From a bacterium (Candidatus Torokbacteria) CG_4_10_14_0_2_um_filter_35_8 (lineage in GTDB: Bacteria; Patescibacteriota; GCA-2792135), in NCBI GenBank assembly GCA_002792135.1, contig PFNU01000076.1:1-5565 (forward strand): a stretch of DNA of 5,565 nt, given 5' to 3'. Below the pieces are notes generated by a model. The model made no database searches. It was not told where the DNA came from and saw only the letters and a program-made list of their open reading frames with translations. Positions 1 to 5,505 of this stretch are shown here, in pieces. How positions within the stretch are numbered: the stretch's first letter is position 1; the number at the start of each line of letters is the position of its first letter. Position numbers and translations under genes: made by a program.

Positions 1-56
1 ATTTCTATATGGCTCAACTATGACATTATCATGTGGCTACGACATTAGACAGATAT

Positions 57-91
57 TTACTTTACACTTTGCACTTTGAGCTTTACGCTTT
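57..91 (+). repeat. Five 7-bp tandem units (NNNCTTT) abutting the rnhB start
   Basis: CTTT occurs at 60, 67, 74, 81 and 88, that is five times at exactly 7-bp spacing, with the other three bases of each unit variable (TTA, ACA, GCA, GAG, ACG). The last unit ends 2 nt before the ATG at 94. The array occupies the place where a Shine-Dalgarno sequence would be and contains none. As RNA it would be pyrimidine-rich, so it could serve as an unstructured ribosome loading site, but that is inference. Similar arrays stand before rpsT and uvrB. Confidence 0.8.
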
Positions 92-93
92 CT

Positions 94-753
94 ATGTATA
101 CTCCAAACTTCTCTCTCGAGAGAAAACTACATAACCAAGGTTTTGAAACAATCGTTGGAATTGACGAAGTAGGAATAGGGGCGCTTGCAGGACCAGTTGT
201 TGCGGCAGCAGTTTTTTTACCTTTTAGTACTAGAATCTCCGGCATTAAAGATTCAAAGAAGCTTCTGGCAAAGAAAAGAGAAAATTTGTATTCTCAGATT
301 TTGAAATTAAATATAAAGTTTGGAATAGGGCAGATTGATCCTTCAATTATAGATAGGATTAATATTTATAAAGCTTCTCAACTTGCAAGAAAGAAGGCTT
401 TTAAAGATTTGCAGGATAAAATAGGAAAAATAGATTATGTTTTGGTTGATGGTAGGATAAGAGAGAGGTTCGGAATTCCTTCTAAATCTATTATTAAAGG
501 CGATAGGCTTTGTATGTCTATTGCCTGTGCATCAGTCATCGCCAAAGTTTATCGTGACCAACTGATTTCTAAGATGGATAAGGTGTATCCTGGATATACT
601 TTTTCACACCATAAAGGTTATGGATCAAAAGAGCATCATAGAAATATTTTAAGAAATGGTGTTTCCCCTATTCATAGGAAAAGTTATGGTGGTGTTAAAT
701 GGTTTTTAGCAAATAAGAAAGAATATGAGAGTTGGGTGTTAAGTTCGAAATGA
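94..753 (+). CDS. rnhB: Ribonuclease HII
   Basis: The 219-residue product cleaves the RNA strand of RNA-DNA hybrids and nicks 5' of single ribonucleotides in duplex DNA, a cytoplasmic role in primer removal and ribonucleotide excision repair. Family motifs are clear: GIDEVGIG at 22-29 with catalytic D24 and E25, LAGPVVAAAV at 31-40, DSKKL at 53-57, LVDG at 117-120 with D119, KGDRLCMSIACASVIAKVYRD at 135-155 with D137, and the C-terminal HKGYG at 173-177. All four expected acidic catalytic residues (D, E, D, D) are present. The usual GRG motif reads GIG (I28), an odd change. Length is typical (about 200-220). I chose ATG at 94: an in-frame TTG at 76 would add six residues encoded entirely by the repeat array, and the family normally starts close to the first motif. 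The gene ends in TGA and holA follows 59 bp later on the same strand. Confidence 0.95.
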   Translation: MYTPNFSLERKLHNQGFETIVGIDEVGIGALAGPVVAAAVFLPFSTRISGIKDSKKLLAKKRENLYSQILKLNIKFGIGQIDPSIIDRINIYKASQLARKKAFKDLQDKIGKIDYVLVDGRIRERFGIPSKSIIKGDRLCMSIACASVIAKVYRDQLISKMDKVYPGYTFSHHKGYGSKEHHRNILRNGVSPIHRKSYGGVKWFLANKKEYESWVLSSK

Positions 754-765
754 ATTTATAAAGTA

Positions 766-791
766 GGGGCGACACGATATCATGTCGCCTT
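766..791. repeat. GC-rich imperfect palindrome between rnhB and holA
   Basis: Arms GGCGACA (768-774) and TGTCGCC (783-789) are perfect complements. Between them lie GATATC and one C/A mismatch pair (775 and 782). Outside them, G766 and G767 could form G-U pairs with T790 and T791 in RNA. The element is far richer in G+C than its surroundings. No T-run follows, so it is not a standard intrinsic terminator. It resembles the small dispersed palindromes (REP-type) found in bacterial intergenic regions, but copy number cannot be judged from one window. In RNA it could form a 7-bp hairpin, possibly protecting the rnhB 3' end. Confidence 0.6.
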
Positions 792-812
792 CAAGATAAT
801 ATTTACAAAATC

Positions 813-1766
813 ATGATTCTAATCCACGGAGAGGACAATTTTCAGTCCTTACAAAAATTAAAAGAAATTAAAAAAAACTTTAAAAAGGAAGATCCCTCAA
901 ACCTGAATTTAATAGAAATTGATTGTGGGGAAAGTATTTTATTTGATGAGATTGAAAATAAATTGAAGTCGGTTCCATTTCTTTCGAAAAAACGACTTAT
1001 TATCTTAAGAAACTTATTTACAAAAAATAAAAGTAAGAAATTGAGGGAGCAAGTTTCTGATTTAATTTTAGAAAATAAAATTCCGAAGACAACTAACCTT
1101 GTAGTTTATGAACCAGGGAAGTTTGATAAGAGAATAAAGTTATTTAAGTTCTTGGATAAAGAGAGGGAAATTATGGAATTTGGTTTCTTACAAGAAACGC
1201 AACTAACAAATTGGATTCAAAAAGAGATAGAAAAAAGAAAGGGGAAAATCGAGAAAAGGGCTTTAGAAAAATTAGTTTTATTTGTAGGGCCAAATCTTTG
1301 GCAGATGGTACAGGAGATTGAGAAGCTGGTAAATTACAAAGATGGAGGATTAGTCACTGGAGAAGATGTAGAATTATTAGTTAAGTCTTCTCTTGATACA
1401 AACATTTTCAACTTTATTGATGCGTTGGGTCGCAAGCAAACCTCTCTTGCTATAAAGCTTCTTCATGAACAGATAGATTCTGGCGCGCATGAGCTTTATT
1501 TACTGAAGATGATGGTTTATCAATTTAGAAATTTGATTATAGTGAAGGATTTATTAGAGCAGAGAACACCAGTTTACGAAATTGCAAGAAAAGCTAAAAT
1601 GCACCCTTTTGTAGTACAGAAGACAACCCAGCAAGTACAAAATTTTTCTTTAGATAGATTAAAAGAAATTTATAATTTGCTTTTTGAGACTGACGTAAAG
1701 GTTAAGACAGGGAAAGCAGACGGAATTCTAAGCTTGGATTTATTAGTTAGCGAATGTGTAACTTAA
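813..1766 (+). CDS. holA: DNA polymerase III subunit delta (clamp-loader subunit)
   Basis: The 317-residue product matches the delta subunit of the replicative clamp loader, which binds and opens the beta sliding clamp as part of the delta/delta-prime/tau-gamma complex. Visible family features are the N-terminal IHGEDNF at 4-10 (a degenerate nucleotide-fold start without a working Walker A), VPFLSKKRLIILRN at 54-67 (the 'PFL..KRL' clamp-contact region), VGPNLWQMVQEIEKL at 158-172 (domain II), and a C-terminal helical collar starting NIFNFIDALGRK at 198-208 with LLHEQIDSGAHELYLLKMM, HPFVVQK at 264-270 and TDVKVKTGKAD at 293-303. Length is near the usual 320-340. ATG at 813 directly precedes the conserved N-terminus; no Shine-Dalgarno sequence is visible. 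The convergent holA/rpsT pair also occurs in Bacillus (yqeN/rpsT), which supports the call. It ends in TAA and a terminator follows about 110 nt later. Confidence 0.92.
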   Translation: MILIHGEDNFQSLQKLKEIKKNFKKEDPSNLNLIEIDCGESILFDEIENKLKSVPFLSKKRLIILRNLFTKNKSKKLREQVSDLILENKIPKTTNLVVYEPGKFDKRIKLFKFLDKEREIMEFGFLQETQLTNWIQKEIEKRKGKIEKRALEKLVLFVGPNLWQMVQEIEKLVNYKDGGLVTGEDVELLVKSSLDTNIFNFIDALGRKQTSLAIKLLHEQIDSGAHELYLLKMMVYQFRNLIIVKDLLEQRTPVYEIARKAKMHPFVVQKTTQQVQNFSLDRLKEIYNLLFETDVKVKTGKADGILSLDLLVSECVT

Positions 1767-1773
1767 TCTTCGG

Positions 1774-1796
1774 AACTTTTGCAAATTGAAAAAGTT
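1774..1796 (+). other. Weak hairpin in the holA 3' untranslated region
   Basis: AACTTTT (1774-1780) and AAAAGTT (1790-1796) are perfect complements around a 9-nt loop, starting 8 nt after the holA stop. The stem is mostly A-T and no T-run follows, so it would not terminate by itself. The rest of 1767-1873 shows no gene I recognise. Confidence 0.35.
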
Positions 1797-1873
1797 AACG
1801 GAAAAAGAGTAGCTAAGTGATCTTCTAGAAAATACAGTTTTAGACCAGCCGTTGGAAGAAAAAGTAAGTCGAG

Positions 1874-1909
1874 AAAAGACGCTCTCTACAAAGAAAGCGT
1901 CTTTTTTTT
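1874..1909 (+). terminator. Intrinsic terminator of holA
   Basis: A perfect 10-bp stem (AAAAGACGCT at 1874-1883 with AGCGTCTTTT at 1896-1905) has a 12-nt loop in which TCT and AGA can pair further. It is followed by a run of eight T (1902-1909) that begins inside the stem. On the minus strand only four T would follow, so it works mainly on the + strand. It closes the rnhB/holA transcription unit about 110 nt after the holA stop. Confidence 0.9.
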
Positions 1910-1988
1910 GTTTTAAAATTTAAATGGATTTTTTAGAAATCTTTTATAGTCCTTTTAAAAAAGAGTTCTAGACTGCAAAATAAGTATA

Positions 1989-2016
1989 TTGACAATAGTT
2001 TTAGTTAGGATAGTAT
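1989..2016 (+). promoter_or_regulatory. Candidate promoter for the RNA at about 2022-2222
   Basis: A perfect -35 hexamer TTGACA (1989-1994) is followed after 16 bp by TAGTAT (2011-2016), a 4/6 match to the -10 consensus. Transcription would start near 2022 on the + strand. No protein gene follows it on that strand before 2746, but a set of inverted repeats and a terminator hairpin do. In AT-rich DNA such matches can arise by chance. Confidence 0.4.
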
Positions 2017-2021
2017 TAGAA

Positions 2022-2222
2022 TTAAGAAGATTGTAGTAAGGGATGGTCGTCTTACTACCTTCATAAAGTTTAGCCATAAGGTTTGCCAAACTACGAGCTA
2101 AGAAAGAGTATTTTTCTCTTTTCAAAGCATAAAGTAGTTTGCGGAAAAAATGGAACAAAAAAAGAAACCTAAGAAGTAAGTTTCTTAGATAAAAAAGGCG
2201 CCCATAACTTGGGCGTCTTTTT
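2022..2222 (+). ncRNA. Candidate structured non-coding RNA, family not recognised
   Basis: This stretch of about 200 nt between holA and rpsT has no credible protein gene but is dense in perfect inverted repeats. Helix 1 is GTAGTAAG 2033-2040 with CTTACTAC 2051-2058. Helix 2 is CAAACTAC 2087-2094 with GTAGTTTG 2134-2141, enclosing helix 3 (AAAGAG 2103-2108 with CTCTTT 2116-2121). Helix 4 is CTAAGAA 2169-2175 with TTCTTAG 2182-2188. The last hairpin (2195-2219) is terminator-like. In that hairpin one pair (2198/2216) is G-U when read from the + strand but C-A when read from the minus strand, favouring a + strand transcript. A promoter-like pair lies just upstream. I looked for tmRNA, RNase P, SRP and 6S signatures and saw none. 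The exact ends are estimates. A 67-codon minus-strand frame starting with TTG covers part of the region but looks like chance. Confidence 0.4.
2195..2222. terminator. Intrinsic terminator between the candidate RNA and rpsT
   Basis: The stem AAGGCGCCCA (2195-2204) pairs with TGGGCGTCTT (2210-2219) around loop TAACT. T2218-T2222 follow on the + strand, and six A (2191-2196) give six T on the minus strand. It could end rpsT transcripts, whose stop codon lies about 30 nt away, and also transcripts arriving on the + strand. The stem is intact with a G-U pair in + strand RNA but has one C-A mismatch in minus strand RNA. Confidence 0.8.
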
Positions 2223-2250
2223 AGTATTAGAAATTTTGATCAATAATAAT

Positions 2251-2598
2251 CTATCTTTTAGATTCTTTGTTTTCTTTCTTTTTCTTTTGGCCTTTAGCCT
2301 TTATTTTTGTCTTTGCCATCACAGATTCAGGATCTTTTAAAGCCTTATTTAATAATTTAGTTAATCTTGACTTTAATCTTGCAGCTTTATTTTTGCGAAT
2401 TACGTGAGCTTTAGCAGTTTTATCTAATTTTTTGTAAATGGTAGAAGTAAGCTTTTTTGCCTCTTCTGTCTTTCCTTCTGAAAGTAAGTTACGGAATTTC
2501 TTTACAGGCTCTTTATAAGCGTTTTTAATCTTAAGGTTGTGAGTATGTCTTTTAATACTTTGTCGCAGGCGTTTTGCAGCGGATTTTTTGATGGGCAT
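2251..2598 (-). CDS. rpsT: Small-subunit ribosomal protein S20
   Basis: The 115-residue, very basic product is S20, a primary 16S rRNA-binding protein of the 30S subunit built of three helices. The N-terminus MPIKKSAAKRLRQSIKRHTHNLKIKN (1-26) and the block YKKLDKTAKAHVIRKNKAARLKSRL (55-79) are the family signatures. Most bacterial S20 proteins end soon after the latter, at about 85-90 residues. This one continues for about 30 residues (86-115), finishing in a lysine-rich, probably disordered tail. ATG at 2598 gives the canonical 'MP..KSA' start, so the start is secure. No Shine-Dalgarno is present; an ordered repeat array ends 5 nt upstream of the ATG. It is convergent with holA, divergent from the HAD gene, and ends in TAG about 30 nt before a terminator. 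Confidence 0.95.
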   Translation of the reverse strand: MPIKKSAAKRLRQSIKRHTHNLKIKNAYKEPVKKFRNLLSEGKTEEAKKLTSTIYKKLDKTAKAHVIRKNKAARLKSRLTKLLNKALKDPESVMAKTKIKAKGQKKKKENKESKR

Positions 2599-2603
2599 GA
2601 GAT

Positions 2604-2674
2604 AAATTCAAAATTAAAAGTTTAAAAATAGGAGATTAGGGAATTAGGTTATTAGGATATTAGGGGATTAGTTT
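2604..2674 (-). repeat. Two-part 7-bp/8-bp tandem array upstream of rpsT
   Basis: Read on the + strand, units AAATTCA (2604), AAATTAA (2611), AAGTTTA (2618) and AAAATAG (2625) sit in exact 7-bp register. Then ATTAG recurs at 2635, 2643, 2651, 2659 and 2667, five times at exactly 8-bp spacing. In the rpsT sense this is a distal block of CTAAT octads followed by a proximal block of NNNATTT-like heptads, ending 5 nt before the ATG. Sixteen bases (2604-2619) are identical to 5506-5521 before uvrB. The array would lie in the rpsT promoter or leader. Confidence 0.8.
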
Positions 2675-2728
2675 TTAGAATCATCATGAATACGCTAACA
2701 TAGGCGGAAAGATTTAGCAAGTGAAACG

Positions 2729-2737
2729 TGATATACT
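2729..2737 (+). promoter_or_regulatory. Extended -10 element ahead of the HAD gene
   Basis: TG (2729-2730), one base, then TATACT (2732-2737) matches the extended -10 pattern TGnTATAAT in 8 of 9 positions; no good -35 is seen 17 bp upstream. A start at 2744-2746 would coincide with an ATG at 2746 that is in frame with the HAD gene at 2830. The transcript therefore could be leaderless from 2746, or carry a leader of about 85 nt to 2830. In the same 2599-2829 interval I see no convincing rpsT promoter on the minus strand. Confidence 0.5.
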
Positions 2738-2829
2738 TTTAAAAGATGAATTCTACGCTTAATAAAGTAGAGTTTATCTCATTTCTTTTATTTCTAGAAC
2801 GGTATTCTAATTATTTAATTTTACTATTT

Positions 2830-3474
2830 ATGAAAAAACTTATTGTGTTTGATGCTGATGGAGTGTTAACTGATGGAGGTTCTTCATGAGTTTGGATCCA
2901 TAAAGGATTAGGCAAGGATGTAATTAAAAAAACTAGTAAATTAAGAAGTAAATATTTTAGCACACCGGAAATGGCTTATGAAACCTGGGCTAAGGAAGAT
3001 GTTAAGCTATGGGGAGATGTTAGTGTTGCGAAGATTAAAGGGATACTGGAGAATATTCCACTTACGAAGAATGCTGAAAGTACTTGTAAAATATTAAAGA
3101 GGAAAGGTTATTTACTTGCGGTTATTTCGACAGGCTTAAATTTTGTTATTGAGAGGCTAAAAAATGAATGTAGTATTGATTATGCTGTTTGTAATGAATT
3201 AAGTGAAGATAAAAGCGGATTATCAGTTAAAGTCAATGTTTCTCTAGACAAAAAACCAAAAGAGAAAGTTTTAGAAAATTTGTTAAGTAATCTTAGGATG
3301 GAAAGAGAGAATACTATAGCAGTAGGAGATACTGATGATGAAGCCGAAATGATGAAGGCAGCTTCTTTTTCTGTTCTTTTTAATCCTGATCCAAATGAAT
3401 CAGATCTCGCTAGAAAGTATGCAAGTGTTGTTGTCGAGAGTAAAGATTTGAAAGATATTTTACCTTATTTGTGA
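2830..3474 (+). pseudogene. HAD-superfamily phosphatase (phosphoserine-phosphatase-like) with in-frame TGA
   Basis: From ATG 2830 the frame spans 214 sense positions with one stop, TGA at 2887-2889 (codon 20). All HAD motifs are intact around it: motif I FDADGVLTD (7-15) with nucleophile D8 and acid D10, motif II VISTG (98-102) with S100, motif III lysine in DKKPKEK (140-146), and motif IV GDTDDE (166-171). Relatives, mainly archaeal and CPR phosphoserine-phosphatase-like proteins, have a pattern SSW..H..FG after motif I as I recall it; here the frame reads SS, stop, VWIHKGLG, so the TGA replaces the tryptophan (TGG to TGA). The expected activity is phosphomonoester hydrolysis, substrate unknown. 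Restart at ATG 2971 would lack motif I and be inactive. Explanations are a recent nonsense mutation, a base-call error, or UGA read-through. An in-frame ATG at 2746 could add 28 residues but is atypical for the family. It ends in TGA 4 bp before the uvrB stop. Confidence 0.8.
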
Positions 3475-3478
3475 CACC

Positions 3479-5500
3479 TTATTTATTTTTTGCTTTTCCT
3501 CTCAAAATCCGAATCTGATTCCTAAACTCTGCTGCTTTTTCAAACTCTAGATTTTTCGCAGCAAGTTCCATTTTAGTTTCCAGTATTTTGATAACTTTTG
3601 GAATCTCTTCTGCTGGGATTTTCTTTTTAAGATCTTCAATTTCAAAATAACCTTTTTTCTTAGCCTTTTTGCCTGCAAGTCTTGTTTTGGCAATCTTTTT
3701 TTTGATGCTTTGTGGGGTAATATTATGTTCCTTATTGTATTCTTCCTGAGTTTCTCTACGTCTTTTAGTTTCACTGATTGCCTTTCTCATTGATCCTGTT
3801 ATGTTGTCAGCATACATGATGACATGGCCTTCTATATGGCGTGCTGCTCTTCCCATAACTTGAATTAAGGATGTTTCTGATCGTAAAAATCCTTCTTTGT
3901 CGCTATCTAAAATTGCAACGAGTGATACTTCAGGAAGATCGAGTCCTTCTCGCAGGAGGTTTATTCCTACAACCACATCGTATTTTCCAAGTCTTAAGTC
4001 TCGTAAAATTTCCAATCTTTCTAAAGTGTCTATTTCTGAATGCAGGTAATGCACTTTAATACCACTTTCTGCTAAGTATTCTGCTAGATCTTCTGCCATT
4101 TTTTTGGTAAGAGTAGTTACTAAAACACGTTGCCCTTTCCTTACTCTCTTATGAATTTCAGAAAGCAGATGATCAATTTGTCCTTTAGTCTTTCTTATTT
4201 CAATATCAGGATCTAAAAGTCCCGTTGGTCTAATAAGCTGCTGTACTACATCATTATTTTTTTCAGTGAATGCTTTTTTAGTATTTTTTACTCCACATTT
4301 GGTAAGTTCGTATTTGGAAGGAGTTGCGGAAGTATATATTACTTGATTAATATGATTTTCAAACTCTTCGAAACTTAAAGGTCGATTATCAAATGCTGAA
4401 GAAAGACGAAAACCATAATCTACCAAATTCTTTTTTCGAGAATAATTTCCCCAATACATTCCTTGTACTTGTGGGACACTAATGTGAGATTCGTCAATTA
4501 CCATTAAGAAGTCTTTTGGGTAATAATCTAATAATACTGCCGGGGGATCACCTGGTTTTGTACCTGATAGATGTCTTGTATAATTTTCAATTCCCGTGCA
4601 GTACCCAGTTTCTAAAAGCATCTCAATATCAAAATTGGTTCTTTGGGCGATTCTCTGAGCTTCTAATAGTTTCCCCTGTTTTTTAAAAAATTTAACTTGC
4701 TGTCTTAATTCTTCTTCAATTGATTTAATCGCTCTTTTTATTACATCTTGAGGCGTTACCCAGTGCCTTGCAGGATAGATTTTTACTTTTTCTAAATCTT
4801 CTTTGATTTCACCGGTAAGGCTATCAATCATTGCTATTTTTTCAATCTTATCTCCGAAAAAACTTATTTGAACAATGTTATCTTGATAAGCAGGATGAAT
4901 TTGCAAACTATCTCCTCTTACCCTGAAAGTACCTCTTCCAAGCTCTGTATTATTCCTTTGGTATTGCGCTTCAGTAAGACGCCGCAGTACCTTTTCTCTT
5001 TCTATTTCTTTTTCTTTTCTTATTTCAATAGATAAATCTTCATAATCTTCAGGAGAACCAAGGCCATAAATACAGCTTACTGATGCGACAATGATTACAT
5101 CGCTACGAGTAAGAAGCGCTTCTGTTGCTTTGTTTCTTAATTTTTCGATTTCTTCATTGATATCCGCATCTTTTTCTATATAAGTATCAGTTCTGGGAAT
5201 ATAGCTTTCTGGTTGGTAATAATCATAATAGCTTACAAAATATTGCACAGCATTAACAGGAAAAAAATCCGAAAACTCTTGCGCAAGTTGAGCAGCGAGG
5301 GTTTTATTGTGAGCAAGAACCAGCGTTGGCCTTTGAACATTCTGGATTACATTAGCAATAGTAAAAGTTTTTCCTGATCCTGTAACTCCTAAAAGTGTCT
5401 GGTGTTTTTTGCCAGTTTGAATCCCCTTTGTTAATTTTTTAATTGCTTGAGGTTGATCACCGGTGGGTTTGAATTTTGATTCTATTTCGAACTTAGGCAT
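3479..5500 (-). CDS. uvrB: UvrABC excision nuclease subunit B (DNA damage-verifying helicase)
   Basis: The 673-residue product is a full-length UvrB, which receives damaged DNA from UvrA, verifies the lesion and recruits UvrC for incision in nucleotide excision repair. In order: the N-terminal FKPTGDQPQAI (10-20), Walker A GVTGSGKT (38-45), the damage-probing beta-hairpin VSYYDYYQPESYIP (89-102) with its tyrosines, the UvrA-interacting domain 2 (about 155-250), DESH (336-339, Walker B), TSAT (390-393), GINLLREGLDLPEV (512-525), QVMGRAAR (547-554, motif VI with arginines 551 and 554), and a C-terminal UVR coiled-coil domain (about 636-670) that binds UvrC. Length is normal and no key residue is missing. 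ATG at 5500 gives the standard N-terminus. No Shine-Dalgarno is present; a heptad repeat array ends 5 nt upstream. No uvrA or uvrC is in the window. It ends in TAA, convergent with the HAD gene, with no visible terminator in between. Confidence 0.98.
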   Translation of the reverse strand: MPKFEIESKFKPTGDQPQAIKKLTKGIQTGKKHQTLLGVTGSGKTFTIANVIQNVQRPTLVLAHNKTLAAQLAQEFSDFFPVNAVQYFVSYYDYYQPESYIPRTDTYIEKDADINEEIEKLRNKATEALLTRSDVIIVASVSCIYGLGSPEDYEDLSIEIRKEKEIEREKVLRRLTEAQYQRNNTELGRGTFRVRGDSLQIHPAYQDNIVQISFFGDKIEKIAMIDSLTGEIKEDLEKVKIYPARHWVTPQDVIKRAIKSIEEELRQQVKFFKKQGKLLEAQRIAQRTNFDIEMLLETGYCTGIENYTRHLSGTKPGDPPAVLLDYYPKDFLMVIDESHISVPQVQGMYWGNYSRKKNLVDYGFRLSSAFDNRPLSFEEFENHINQVIYTSATPSKYELTKCGVKNTKKAFTEKNNDVVQQLIRPTGLLDPDIEIRKTKGQIDHLLSEIHKRVRKGQRVLVTTLTKKMAEDLAEYLAESGIKVHYLHSEIDTLERLEILRDLRLGKYDVVVGINLLREGLDLPEVSLVAILDSDKEGFLRSETSLIQVMGRAARHIEGHVIMYADNITGSMRKAISETKRRRETQEEYNKEHNITPQSIKKKIAKTRLAGKKAKKKGYFEIEDLKKKIPAEEIPKVIKILETKMELAAKNLEFEKAAEFRNQIRILRGKAKNK

Positions 5501-5505
5501 AAAGC

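Noticed and set aside
57..245. 62-codon minus-strand frame overlapping the rnhB start
   Set aside because: It lies antisense to the well-supported RnhB coding sequence and its repeat leader, with no recognisable protein features.
1767..1918. Continuation of the holA frame past its TAA, basic peptide-like reading interrupted by TGA at 1818-1820
   Set aside because: The holA product is complete at its TAA. The reading has no start codon of its own beyond a TTG and runs straight through the terminator hairpin; its basic composition follows from AAA/AGA-rich DNA.
1955..2158. 67-codon minus-strand frame between holA and rpsT
   Set aside because: It starts with TTG, has no ribosome site, resembles no family I know, and overlaps several perfect inverted repeats that a structured RNA explains better. 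A small protein cannot be fully excluded.
2887..2889. TGA as selenocysteine or a reassigned glycine/tryptophan codon
   Set aside because: The family position is tryptophan, not cysteine, and no SECIS-like hairpin is evident just downstream. Genome-wide reassignment conflicts with no internal TGA in the other genes and with TGA used as terminator of rnhB.
3547..3774. 75-codon minus-strand frame inside uvrB
   Set aside because: Out-of-frame shadow of the lysine-rich UvrB C-terminus.
3871..4059. 62-codon + strand frame inside uvrB
   Set aside because: Antisense shadow of conserved UvrB helicase motifs.
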